A stretch of 24,705 bases of DNA, taken from assembly GCA_937902275.1 (NCBI GenBank), contig CALFNW010000169.1, positions 1-24,705 of the forward strand. The letters are read 5' to 3'. Both the position numbers and the translations under genes were made by a program. Each line of letters begins with the position of its first letter. Position 1 is the stretch's first letter. The notes under the pieces were generated by a model, which was not told where the DNA came from, did no database searches, and saw nothing but the letters and a program-made list of their open reading frames with translations. This document shows positions 1 through 6,671 of this stretch, piece by piece. The stretch is from UBA4717 sp002404395 (GTDB taxonomy: Bacteria; Bacillota; Clostridia; Oscillospirales; CAG-272).

Positions 1-82
1 ACTTTTTCTATCTTTTTCTTGCTTTCGGTCTCACTTCTATTGTAACACTACACAAGCAAAAAAGCAATAAACAAAATAATTC

Positions 83-111
83 TTGACAAACAGGCAAAGT
101 TGAATTATAAT
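83..111 (+). promoter_or_regulatory. Sigma-A promoter of valS T-box unit
   Basis: A perfect -35 box TTGACA (83-88) and a perfect -10 box TATAAT (106-111) are separated by 17 bases. Transcription should begin near 118, just before the T-box stem I. It is the strongest promoter in the window. Confidence 0.93.
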
Positions 112-117
112 TGTCGT

Positions 118-380
118 GAATAAAAGCGTATGAGAAAGAGTAGCCGTGAGAGCGGAATTGTCCTTCCGCTCTCCGCTTCATTCCACAGAGAGCGGCAGTT
201 GCTGAAAAGCCGCGTTTGACGATCGGCGAAGTCGTCTCACAGCTTCCGAAAGAAAGCGGCGTCTGCCGCAAGTAGACTCGGACGTTTTCCGCGTTAAGGA
301 GTTTGAGCGCACGGTCGAATGGCCGTGAATACGGGTGGTACCGCGCAGAAATGCGTCCCGGCTGACAGGTGCCTTTTTTT
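118..380 (+). promoter_or_regulatory. T-box riboswitch, valine specific (valS leader)
   Basis: The conserved T-box core GGGTGGTACCGCG lies at 333-345 and a GAGAAAGAGTAG-type stem I element near 130-143. In stem I, TGAG and GCCG on the 5' side pair with CGGC (224-227) and CTCA (235-238) on the 3' side. The internal loop between them holds GAAGTC, giving specifier GTC (231-233), a valine codon that agrees with the downstream gene. A GCGGC/GCCGC hairpin lies at about 257-270. The competing terminator pairs GGTACC (337-342) with GGTGCC (368-373) and ends in seven T (374-380). Uncharged tRNA-Val should stabilise the antiterminator and allow valS transcription. The T-box class is certain; the exact stem borders are read by eye. 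Confidence 0.95.
337..380 (+). terminator. Regulated T-box terminator
   Basis: GGTACC (337-342) pairs with GGTGCC (368-373) and is followed by TTTTTTT (374-380). An inner CGCA-GAAA-TGCG hairpin (344-355) is also possible. The 5' arm is part of the T-box antiterminator sequence, so the two structures are mutually exclusive. Confidence 0.85.
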
Positions 381-430
381 ATGGCATCAAGTTACGAAAA
401 TTACCGATTTTTGAAAGTGAGGACCGTTTA

Positions 431-3058
431 ATGAGCAAGCATGAGCTTCCGAAGAACTTTGCTCCGGGCGAGATCGAAGACCGAATCTATCAGACTTGGA
501 ACGACAAAGGCTACTTCAAACCGAAAAAAGATCCGAGCGCACCTGCGTTCACTATCGTAATTCCCCCTCCGAACGTCACGGGTCAGCTCCATATGGGACA
601 CGCCCTTGACGAAACGCTTCAGGATATCCTTATCAGATACAAGCGTATGCAGGGCTTTTCCGCACTGTGGATCCCCGGGACCGACCACGCCGGGATCGCT
701 ACGCAGATCAAGGTCGAAGAAAATCTGCGCGTAAACGAAAAACTTACGCGCTATGACCTCGGCCGCGAAAAATTTCTTGAACGCGTCTGGGCGTGGAAAG
801 AACAGTACGGCAGCCGCATTATCAATCAGCTGAAAAAGCTCGGCTCCTCCTGCGATTGGGAGCACGAGCGCTTCACGATGGACGAGGGCTGTTCAAAGGC
901 GGTCCGCGAGGTTTTCGTAAACCTCTATAACAAAGGGCTTATCTACCGCGGCAACCGCATCATCAATTGGTGCCCGCACTGCGCTACCGCGCTTTCGGAC
1001 GCCGAAGTTGAATACTCCGAGCAGGCAGGCAATTTCTGGCATATCCGCTATCCGCTCAAGGACGGAAGCGGCTATGTTACCATAGCCACCACACGTCCCG
1101 AAACGCTGCTCGGCGATACGGCAGTCGCCGTAAATCCCGATGACGAGCGTTACCGCGATATCGTCGGCAAAATGCTGATCCTGCCGCTGGTCGGACGCGA
1201 GATCCCCGTGATCGCCGACGATTACGTTGACCGCGAGTTCGGTACCGGCTGCGTTAAGATCACCCCGGCGCACGACCCGAACGACTTTGCGGTGGGTCAG
1301 CGCCACAACCTCGATATGCCGCGCATACTGAACGACGACGCAACGATAAATATGCCGGGCACCCGCTACGACGGAATGGATCGCTACGAGGCAAGACGCG
1401 AGATCGTCAAAGACCTCGAAGCGGGCGGATATCTCGTAAAGATCGAACCGCACTCGCACAACGTCGGCACCTGCTACCGCTGCAAGACCACGGTGGAACC
1501 ACTGACCTCAAATCAGTGGTTTGTAAAAATGGAGCCGCTTGCAAAGCCCGCGCTTGAAGTCGTCAGAAGCGGCAAAGTCAAATTTGTTCCCGAGCGTTTC
1601 ACCAAAACCTACACGAATTGGATGGAGAACGTACACGATTGGTGTATTTCCCGTCAGCTTTGGTGGGGTCACCGGATCCCGGCGTTCTATTGCGACGCCT
1701 GCGGTGAAGTGACCGTCTCCAAGGAAGATATCGAAGTCTGCCCGAAGTGCGGCGCGCGCGTGCGCCGTGAGGAAGACGTGCTCGACACCTGGTTCTCGTC
1801 GGCACTCTGGCCTTTCTCAACGCTCGGCTGGCCCGAAAAGACCGAAGACCTCAAGCGTTACTTCCCGACCAGCGTGCTTGTCACCGGCTACGATATAATC
1901 TTCTTCTGGGTCGCAAGAATGATCTTCTCGTCGCTCGAACACACCGGCGAGATCCCGTTTGAACACGTGTTCATTCACGGACTTGTCCGCGACGAGCAGG
2001 GCAGAAAAATGTCAAAGTCGCTCGGCAACGGTATAGATCCGCTTGAAATGATCGAAAAGTACGGCGCCGACGCGCTCAGATTCACGCTTGCGACCGGAAA
2101 TTCCCCCGGAAACGATATGCGCTTCTCGAAAGAAAAGATCGAAGCGGCGCGCAACTTCACCAACAAGATCTGGAACGCCGCGCGCTTCGTGCTGATGAAT
2201 CTGGATATAGATACCGCCGCGCTCCCCGAGACCTCCGCGCTTGCGCTTGAGGACAAGTGGATAATCTCAAAGTTCAACACGCTTGCCCGCGACGTTGAAG
2301 CCAACCTCGACCGCTTTGAACTCGGCGTTGCGCTCGCGAAGATCTACGACTTCATCTGGGATATTTACTGCGATTGGTATATAGAGCTTACCAAGCCGCG
2401 TCTTCAGAGCGAGGGCGAGAGCAACAAGACCGCGCAGAACGTGCTTGCATATGTACTGCGCGAAACGCTCAAGCTGCTGCACCCGTTCATGCCCTTTATC
2501 ACCGAGGAGATATACTCCGCCCTCCCGCATGACGAGGAAAGCATCATGATCTCACGCTTCCCGAAGTACGACGAGTCGCTTGACTTCCCCGAGGAAGAAG
2601 CTAAGATGAATGCGCTGATCGACTCGATCCGCGCGCTGCGCAACCGCAGGACCGAAATGAATGTTGCCCCGTCGAAGAAAGCTGCCGTATATATCGTGAC
2701 CGAGAGAAGCGATATATACAATCCCGATACCGCGGTATTCTTTGAAAAGCTTGCCGGCGCGTCAAAGGTGGAATTTGCCCCCTGCCCCGACAAGAACCCG
2801 ATACAGATCGTTTCGGGCAGCGCGACCCTCTTTGTCCCGCTTGCGGATATCATCAACTTTGAGGAAGAACGCGCACGTCTGAACAAGGAAAAGGAAAAAA
2901 CGCAGGGCGAGATCGACCGTATCGAAAAGAAACTGTCTAACGAGGGCTTTGTTTCCAAGGCTCCGGCGGCGGTTATTGACGGCGAGCGTGCAAAGCTTGC
3001 CAAGTACCGCGAACAGTACGAAAATATCGTTAAAGCGATCGAAAACCTCGGCAAATAA
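431..3058 (+). CDS. valS: Valine--tRNA ligase (ValRS)
   Basis: Cytoplasmic class I aminoacyl-tRNA synthetase that charges tRNA-Val with valine and edits misactivated threonine. The product is 875 aa, the usual size. Visible in order: the HIGH-type motif HMGH at residues 54-57, an editing (CP1) insertion with the TTRPETLLGDTAVAVNP region, zinc-ribbon-like CxxC pairs (CYRC, CDAC, CPKC), the KMSKS motif at 526-530, an anticodon-binding helical domain, and a charged C-terminal coiled coil from about residue 805 (tRNA arm). The start at 431 is chosen because GAGGA (419-423) sits 7 bases upstream. An in-frame ATG at 335 lies inside the T-box core and can be dismissed. It is a single-gene unit with its own promoter, T-box and terminator. 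Confidence 0.97.
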   Translation: MSKHELPKNFAPGEIEDRIYQTWNDKGYFKPKKDPSAPAFTIVIPPPNVTGQLHMGHALDETLQDILIRYKRMQGFSALWIPGTDHAGIATQIKVEENLRVNEKLTRYDLGREKFLERVWAWKEQYGSRIINQLKKLGSSCDWEHERFTMDEGCSKAVREVFVNLYNKGLIYRGNRIINWCPHCATALSDAEVEYSEQAGNFWHIRYPLKDGSGYVTIATTRPETLLGDTAVAVNPDDERYRDIVGKMLILPLVGREIPVIADDYVDREFGTGCVKITPAHDPNDFAVGQRHNLDMPRILNDDATINMPGTRYDGMDRYEARREIVKDLEAGGYLVKIEPHSHNVGTCYRCKTTVEPLTSNQWFVKMEPLAKPALEVVRSGKVKFVPERFTKTYTNWMENVHDWCISRQLWWGHRIPAFYCDACGEVTVSKEDIEVCPKCGARVRREEDVLDTWFSSALWPFSTLGWPEKTEDLKRYFPTSVLVTGYDIIFFWVARMIFSSLEHTGEIPFEHVFIHGLVRDEQGRKMSKSLGNGIDPLEMIEKYGADALRFTLATGNSPGNDMRFSKEKIEAARNFTNKIWNAARFVLMNLDIDTAALPETSALALEDKWIISKFNTLARDVEANLDRFELGVALAKIYDFIWDIYCDWYIELTKPRLQSEGESNKTAQNVLAYVLRETLKLLHPFMPFITEEIYSALPHDEESIMISRFPKYDESLDFPEEEAKMNALIDSIRALRNRRTEMNVAPSKKAAVYIVTERSDIYNPDTAVFFEKLAGASKVEFAPCPDKNPIQIVSGSATLFVPLADIINFEEERARLNKEKEKTQGEIDRIEKKLSNEGFVSKAPAAVIDGERAKLAKYREQYENIVKAIENLGK

Positions 3059-3063
3059 AAAAC

Positions 3064-3105
3064 ACACCGGCAGGCTCGGATCCCCGAACCTGTCGGTGTA
3101 TTTTA
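3064..3105 (+). terminator. Rho-independent terminator of valS
   Basis: A 16-bp stem (3064-3079 with 3084-3099, two G-T wobbles, 4-base loop) is followed by ATTTTATTACTTT. It starts five bases after the valS stop. The gene on the opposite strand ends at 3129, so it may also stop the converging transcript. Confidence 0.88.
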
Positions 3106-3128
3106 TTACTTTGTTCTCTGTGTTCGAT

Positions 3129-3587
3129 TTATTCAAAAACTTTGGTGATGTTCTTGTTAACCACTTCTTCTTTACCGTTGTTTACCGCGGTAATAACAAA
3201 TGCAAGACGGTAAGTACCGGCAGTCGGCACGTATGAAGTTGATTCAAAAAAGTTAAAATTATTACTGTCAAACTCAATATTGTTCCACGACGCAATTATT
3301 CCCGTTCCATCGCCTTTGATTTTTCTCAAAACCACAACACCGCCGGTGTATGTAGTACCAGATTTTCCCTTCACCAATACGGATACATCAATCGTCGAGC
3401 CGAATGAAATATCCGGAGTAACACTCGTCGCATAATCCCATTCGGGCGATTCATGCGGCGGCTCAATCGTGTCATCATCGGTAATAATGTCAAAAGCAAG
3501 CGCCGGCTGCAAGAGCATCACAGCTGCAAGCACGACTGTAACAATTGACATAAAGAGCTTCTTGGTTTTGATTTTTGCATTACGCAT
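3129..3587 (-). CDS. Small secreted protein of unknown function, sigma-cassette linked
   Basis: The 152-aa product has a classic Sec signal peptide: positive start (RNAKIKTKK), hydrophobic core at about residues 10-25, and cleavage probably after QPALA (residue 31). The mature part of about 120 aa is rich in Ser, Thr, Val and Asn, lacks Cys, and has alternating strands such as IDVSVLVKGKSG and GTYRLAFVITAV, so a small all-beta (Ig-like or jelly-roll) fold is likely. The start is supported by AGGAGGT (3594-3600 on the opposite strand), 6 bases before the ATG. It lies 121 bases downstream of the sigma/anti-sigma pair on the same strand and could be their output gene; that is inference. I do not recognise a named family and give no function. 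Confidence 0.85.
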   Translation of the reverse strand: MRNAKIKTKKLFMSIVTVVLAAVMLLQPALAFDIITDDDTIEPPHESPEWDYATSVTPDISFGSTIDVSVLVKGKSGTTYTGGVVVLRKIKGDGTGIIASWNNIEFDSNNFNFFESTSYVPTAGTYRLAFVITAVNNGKEEVVNKNITKVFE

Positions 3588-3599
3588 ATTTTTACCTCC

Positions 3600-3615
3600 T
3601 GTCGTTCAAACGACA
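3600..3615. promoter_or_regulatory. Inverted repeat abutting the Shine-Dalgarno site
   Basis: TGTCGTTCAAACGACA has two perfect 7-base arms around a 2-base centre. It touches the AGGAGGT ribosome site of the small secreted gene. The short centre favours a protein operator over an RNA hairpin, although a hairpin that limits ribosome access is possible. Function is inferred. Confidence 0.45.
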
Positions 3616-3658
3616 AACAATTTCAGGTGTCCTAAGCTGTGTATAGCTCGGACGCCTT

Positions 3659-3687
3659 GTTTTAACGGTAATATATACGCATTGCAA
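3659..3687 (-). promoter_or_regulatory. Weak candidate promoter of the small secreted gene
   Basis: On the minus strand TTGCAA (3682-3687) and TAAAAC (3659-3664) are 17 bases apart. Each box matches the sigma-A consensus at only four of six positions. It would let the secreted gene be expressed apart from the sigma operon, or it may be a site for the alternative sigma factor itself. Confidence 0.28.
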
Positions 3688-3708
3688 AGTACTTTTATTA
3701 CGGGAAAA

Positions 3709-4419
3709 TCACTTGATATTTTCGGCAACCTTGACCATTTCATCAAACTCAAGCTCGCCGGCAACAGATACAAAATACTTGCTGTTTCCGAAAACGATCA
3801 TATTGTAAAAACGGTCGATTCCCTTAAAATAGTATGCTCTCAGCCCGTTTACATAACCATCCTCACATTCAAAATGTTCAATATCATATCCCGGTGCTGC
3901 ACCATCCGATTCGTACAGATCTATATAAAATGATTTTCCTCCACAATAATAAGCTTTATAGCATACAAAATCATTTTCTTCTTCGTCCATAAGCTCATAT
4001 CCCTCGGGAATATAGCCCACCTGAAGTTTTCCGGTTTTAAAGGTCTCAAGTTCTGTCTCTCCCTCAAGCGAGTTATCGACAAATATTATTTCAACGTACT
4101 TTTCAAACCAATTGACGACCGTGTTCGTTATCGCAGCACGTACCGACGGTTGAGTTGACAGTATCGCCGTTCCGGCAGCCAAAGTCACAAGTAATATTAC
4201 GCAGACACGCTTGAAATAGAAAAGCACGGCAGGTTCGCGGCGTGCATACCGCTTTTCAAGGCGGCGAAGCTTTTTCGGCAGCTTTCTCTGCGGCGGATAC
4301 ATGGCTCTCAGCTCCGCGTCGCTCGGCAGTTTATCAAGCTCGGCGCGGCTGTATTCCTCAAAAGCAGTCTTGAGAAGCGCATCAAAGACGTTCTCTCTCA
4401 AACTTTGGTCTTTATTCAT
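3709..4419 (-). CDS. Anti-sigma factor, DUF4367 type, single-pass membrane protein
   Basis: The 236-aa product begins with an acidic/basic cytoplasmic segment (FDALLKTAFEEYSRAELDKL, residues 12-31) followed by YPPQRKLPKK. One membrane helix spans about residues 67-88 (YFKRVCVILLVTLAAGTAIL), and the C-terminal extracytoplasmic domain runs from about 120 to 236 with GYIPEGYEL and ending FDEMVKVAENIK. This order and the segment VRAAITNTVVNWFEKYVEI are typical of the DUF4367 proteins paired with sigma factors in Clostridia. The ATG overlaps the sigma stop by 8 bases (ATGAATAA), so translation is probably coupled. Likely role: to hold the upstream-encoded sigma factor inactive at the membrane until an external signal reaches the outer domain. 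The signal cannot be read from sequence. Confidence 0.85.
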   Translation of the reverse strand: MNKDQSLRENVFDALLKTAFEEYSRAELDKLPSDAELRAMYPPQRKLPKKLRRLEKRYARREPAVLFYFKRVCVILLVTLAAGTAILSTQPSVRAAITNTVVNWFEKYVEIIFVDNSLEGETELETFKTGKLQVGYIPEGYELMDEEENDFVCYKAYYCGGKSFYIDLYESDGAAPGYDIEHFECEDGYVNGLRAYYFKGIDRFYNMIVFGNSKYFVSVAGELEFDEMVKVAENIK

Positions 4420-4966
4420 AAACTCCCTCTTTTTTCAGTCTCATCCTAAGTAACTGTCTTGCGCGGAATATACGAACGCCCACCGTGTTTTCGGTCAGAT
4501 CAAGCGCCTTTGCGATCTCGCGTTCTTTCATTCCGTTCGCGTATTTAAGTATGCAAACCTCGCGATATTTATCGTCAAGTTTTGATATTTCTTTAAGGAT
4601 CACCTTGTACGACTCGTTTCCGACTACAAGGTCGCTCGGGTCGTCCTCCGGCGAATTTTCATATTCACAGGCTTCCTCATAACTTTCGTCAGCTTTTACG
4701 ACTGCCGAACGCATCTTGTCAATAGCGCGGTGTTTTGTGATCAAGCAACAGAAATTTTTAAGCCTTTCTTCACTGCTGAAGTCAACCGAATCGATCATAC
4801 AAATGATCTTCAGCAGTGCATCCTGAACTACGTCCTCGGCTTCGATCCGATTATTCAAAATGTTTTCGGCGGTGTACATCATCACCGGGTAATAATCGCG
4901 ATAAATTTTAGCAACCAGATTTCGTTCATGTTCAGTCTCTAATGCGGAAATAATAAGCGGTAACAA
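4412..4966 (-). CDS. RNA polymerase sigma-70 family (ECF-like) sigma factor
   Basis: The 184-aa product has sigma region 2 at about residues 12-60 (RIEAEDVVQDALLKIICMID, then the LKNFCCLITKHRAIDKMR helix) and region 4 at about 125-180 (KLDDKYREVCILKYANGMKE, EIAKALDLTENTVGVRIFRA). It redirects RNA polymerase to a regulon; nothing in the sequence identifies that regulon. I choose the TTG start at 4966, giving MLPLIISALETEHER, because GGAGA lies 7 bases upstream and relatives begin with a similar LPLI segment. The next upstream ATG (5035) would add 23 unlikely residues. It overlaps the anti-sigma gene by 8 bases. No clear sigma-A promoter is visible upstream, so autoregulation is possible. Confidence 0.92.
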   Translation of the reverse strand: MLPLIISALETEHERNLVAKIYRDYYPVMMYTAENILNNRIEAEDVVQDALLKIICMIDSVDFSSEERLKNFCCLITKHRAIDKMRSAVVKADESYEEACEYENSPEDDPSDLVVGNESYKVILKEISKLDDKYREVCILKYANGMKEREIAKALDLTENTVGVRIFRARQLLRMRLKKEGVYE

Positions 4967-5011
4967 AACAGATTCTCCGAAAATAATGCCAAGCGTATCG
5001 AAAGAGCAGAT

Positions 5012-5030
5012 CCAAAGGCGGCGCCTTTGG
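5012..5030. repeat. Perfect 9-base-arm palindrome upstream of sigma gene
   Basis: CCAAAGGCG and CGCCTTTGG flank a single G. The missing loop argues against a simple RNA hairpin and for a dimeric protein site or a dispersed palindromic repeat. It lies 46 bases upstream of the TTG start. Confidence 0.5.
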
Positions 5031-5040
5031 CGCAACCATA

Positions 5041-5059
5041 GTCAAACCGGCGGTCAAAC
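5041..5059 (-). promoter_or_regulatory. Direct repeat GTTTGAC, 12-base period
   Basis: On the minus strand two copies of GTTTGAC are separated by CCGCC (plus-strand GTCAAAC at 5041-5047 and 5053-5059). Tandem half sites about one helical turn apart resemble response-regulator or activator boxes. The pair is 75 bases upstream of the sigma start codon. The function is a guess. Confidence 0.35.
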
Positions 5060-5236
5060 GAGTGGTAAATACTTACGATCACGCAATAAATCAGTCTTGA
5101 ATCAGCAGACGCAACTCCGACGTTTGCGTCAAAAACTTCAAGCTCTCTTTTCTGAAATACTTTAATATGATAATACTTTAGCAAGAGAATTTCAAGTATA
5201 TTCATAATTTATTTACAATATAGTGAAGAACGCCCC

Positions 5237-5263
5237 CAAAGAAAGCGCAAAATGCGTTTTCTC
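5237..5263 (-). terminator. Possible weak terminator after DUF1540 gene
   Basis: On the minus strand GAAAACGCA pairs with TGCGCTTTC (one A/C mismatch) around a 3-base loop, followed by TTTGGGGG. It lies about 60 bases after the DUF1540 stop. The T-run is poor, so termination here is only possible. Confidence 0.3.
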
Positions 5264-5324
5264 AGAGGACGTACCATCAGATCATGCCTGAAACGAGACG
5301 AGTCTTACTCTCAAAAAAGTCAAA

Positions 5325-5501
5325 TCAGCCGCAGCAGTTCTTCTTAACGAAAGACTTGCAGTCGGTGCAAGCACTTTCGGTGGGGTTTGACTCGTGTGTG
5401 CCTACGAGAATCGAATCAAGCGAGCAGTAATTTTCAGCAGTGCAGTGATTCTTGCACTCGGTAACGGTACATTCGATACACTTATTTGCCTTGTTTTCCA
5501 T
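5325..5501 (-). CDS. DUF1540 domain cysteine-rich mini-protein (58 aa)
   Basis: This short gene begins MENKANKCIECTVTECKNHC and ends KSFVKKNCCG. Nine cysteines lie at positions 8, 11, 16, 20, 26, 45, 48, 56 and 57. The pattern CxxCxxxxC, then CSLDSILVGTHES, then ACTDCKSF is the DUF1540 signature (known also as short metal-binding-like proteins in Clostridia and Bacilli). The ATG at 5501 has GGAG 7 bases upstream. The clustered cysteines suggest metal or cluster binding, but the family's function is not established. It stands alone between non-coding regions, and its leader contains a terminator-like hairpin (5533-5567), so expression may be attenuated. Confidence 0.9.
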   Translation of the reverse strand: MENKANKCIECTVTECKNHCTAENYCSLDSILVGTHESNPTESACTDCKSFVKKNCCG

Positions 5502-5532
5502 GATAAAACTCCATATCGGCGTAGCCGACTCA

Positions 5533-5567
5533 AAAAATCAAAAGCGAAGCTTAAAACTTCGCTTTTG
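5533..5567 (-). terminator. Terminator-like hairpin in the DUF1540 leader
   Basis: On the minus strand AAAAGCGAAG pairs with CTTCGCTTTT around TTTTAAG, followed by GATTTTTTGAG. It looks like an intrinsic terminator but stands about 30 bases upstream of the DUF1540 start. It could end a short RNA begun near 5610 or act as an attenuator for the gene. Confidence 0.55.
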
Positions 5568-5615
5568 CGGGACAAAATTTTCACGCCGCGCAGCCGACAC
5601 ATAAAAATATCGGTA

Positions 5616-5643
5616 TTTTTAAAGAAGTTTACAACCGCGTCAA
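5616..5643 (-). promoter_or_regulatory. Candidate promoter for DUF1540 leader RNA
   Basis: On the minus strand TTGACG (5638-5643) is followed after 16 bases by TAAAAA (5616-5621). The -35 box is good and the -10 box is mediocre. A transcript from here would meet the hairpin at 5533-5567 before reaching the DUF1540 gene. Confidence 0.35.
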
Positions 5644-5722
5644 CTTCGCGCATATACGAAACTTCACACCAAAAGGTATGGCATTTCCGCATTCGAAAAT
5701 TATCGCCGTGAAAACTTCACGC

Positions 5723-5783
5723 AAAAATTCCCCGCAAAACTTCTGCGGAGCGCATAACTCCGCTTGACGTAAGTATTTGCGGG
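5723..5783 (-). terminator. Nested-hairpin terminator of beta-helix/ROK operon
   Basis: On the minus strand CCCGCAAA (5783-5776) pairs with TTTGCGGG (5738-5731), enclosing a GCGGAG/CTCCGC hairpin, and the outer stem is followed by AATTTTT. It begins 31 bases after the ROK stop codon. Confidence 0.65.
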
Positions 5784-5814
5784 AAATATCTGTTTTATTC
5801 ATCATGGATCCGAT

Positions 5815-6660
5815 TTATTTACATTCTGTGATAAAGGCATCTCTCACCAGATACGCCGCTCCGCGCGCCGCATCCGACGCCGCTGAGCGCACGGTAATAT
5901 CCCTGACTCCGAGACGTGCAAGCTTGGTTTCAACCTCGCCTGCAAATTCCGCCCTGTCGCCGGCAACAAAGAGCACGCTCGGTGCGGCAAAAACTGCCGC
6001 GGCTGCCGCAGCGTACGCTTTGCTTCCGTTATACGGAATGCGTCTGAGCACGCCGTTGACCGACGCCGCCGCTTCTCTGCCGTCAAAGCATATCGCCTGC
6101 ATTGAGTCAGTATCAACGTACATCAGCTGCACGCCCTCCGCCATGCTTGAGAGCACCGCCGAATAAGCGCCGGCGATCGTCGGCGTGGTCAAAAGGCTTA
6201 CCGACACGCCGAAATTTTCGGCTGTCGCGGTAATTTCCGAGTCGCTTTCAAAGCCTGTCGCGCCGATCCCGATCAGCTTGCCTGAACCGAGCATGCCGAG
6301 CGCTTCAAGCAAGAGTCCGTCAAGCGCATCGGCACTCCCCTGAAGCGAGCCGAGTCTGTTCAAAGCGATATCGTACAACGAGACCGAGACCGATCCGCCC
6401 TCGCGTTCGATCACAAGCTCGCACCTGCGCTTATCGGGCATTATATATTTGGCTTTTCTGCCTACCTTCGTCATATCCGAGGTCTCAAGCACGACCGCTC
6501 CGTTTTTTTCAAATATATCAATGATTTTGCCGACGGTCATCAGGCTCAGCCCGGTATCCTGCGCAAGGTCGAATCTGCTTGTTTTTACGCCTTCCTCGAT
6601 GAGCGCGAATATCTGTCTGACGTTTGCACGTCTGATATCTTCAAGACCGAATTTTTTCAT
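5815..6660 (-). CDS. ROK-family-like transcriptional regulator, shortened, kinase motif lost
   Basis: The first 60 residues are a winged helix-turn-helix of the NagC/XylR (ROK) type: IRRANVRQIFALIEEGVKTS, then RFDLAQDTGLSLMTVGKIID and a GAVV wing. The remainder, about 200 residues, resembles an ASKHA fold (LIGIGATGF, YVDTDSMQAICFDG, AAPSVLFVAGD), but the ATP-binding DxGxT motif and the ROK cysteine zinc signature are absent. The length is 281 aa against the usual 370-400. I use the ATG at 6660, which gives a family-like N-terminus, although its Shine-Dalgarno site is poor; a TTG at 6726 would overlap the upstream gene and add 22 residues. Its place after the beta-helix gene suggests it controls that operon. 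Ligand unknown. Confidence 0.75.
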   Translation of the reverse strand: MKKFGLEDIRRANVRQIFALIEEGVKTSRFDLAQDTGLSLMTVGKIIDIFEKNGAVVLETSDMTKVGRKAKYIMPDKRRCELVIEREGGSVSVSLYDIALNRLGSLQGSADALDGLLLEALGMLGSGKLIGIGATGFESDSEITATAENFGVSVSLLTTPTIAGAYSAVLSSMAEGVQLMYVDTDSMQAICFDGREAAASVNGVLRRIPYNGSKAYAAAAAAVFAAPSVLFVAGDRAEFAGEVETKLARLGVRDITVRSAASDAARGAAYLVRDAFITECK

Positions 6661-6671
6661 TTTGATAAACT

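Larger units (their letters stand above)
4967..5324. other. Non-coding gap upstream of sigma gene with several inverted and direct repeats
   Basis: I find no convincing gene in these 358 bases; an 88-codon minus-strand frame that overlaps the sigma start has no family character. Visible elements are a CCAAAGGCG-G-CGCCTTTGG palindrome (5012-5030), a GTTTGAC direct repeat with 12-base period (5041-5059), a GACGCAA/TTGCGTC inverted repeat (5108-5130), and a hairpin at about 5237-5263 downstream of the DUF1540 gene. The sigma operon promoter must lie here or be supplied from upstream, but I could not identify boxes at proper spacing. Confidence 0.5.
5502..5814. other. Non-coding leader and intergenic region between ROK gene and DUF1540 gene
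   Basis: No convincing gene is present in these 313 bases; a 96-codon minus-strand frame crosses the hairpins and the DUF1540 gene in another frame. Reading the minus strand: a terminator for the ROK gene (5723-5783), a GTGAA-AAC-TTCAC inverted repeat (5708-5720 on the plus strand), a weak promoter candidate (5616-5643), a terminator-like hairpin (5533-5567), and TCGGC-TAC-GCCGA (about 5518-5530) just before the ribosome site. Several hairpins share the plus-strand word AACTTC. Confidence 0.5.

Noticed and set aside
335..430. N-terminal extension of valS starting at ATG 335
   Set aside because: This ATG lies inside the T-box core and the extension would be encoded by the terminator. The ATG at 431 has a proper ribosome site and gives the family length.
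3629..3653. Hairpin GTCCTAAGCT/AGCTCGGAC after the anti-sigma gene as a terminator
   Set aside because: The stem is imperfect and no T-run follows on the minus strand, so termination is not supported.
4939..5205. 88-codon minus-strand frame upstream of the sigma gene
   Set aside because: It overlaps the sigma start, runs through a perfect palindrome and direct repeats, and shows no family character.
5402..5692. 96-codon minus-strand frame MRKCHTFWCEVSYMRE...
   Set aside because: It passes through hairpins and overlaps the DUF1540 gene in another frame. It is more likely part of a repetitive non-coding element.
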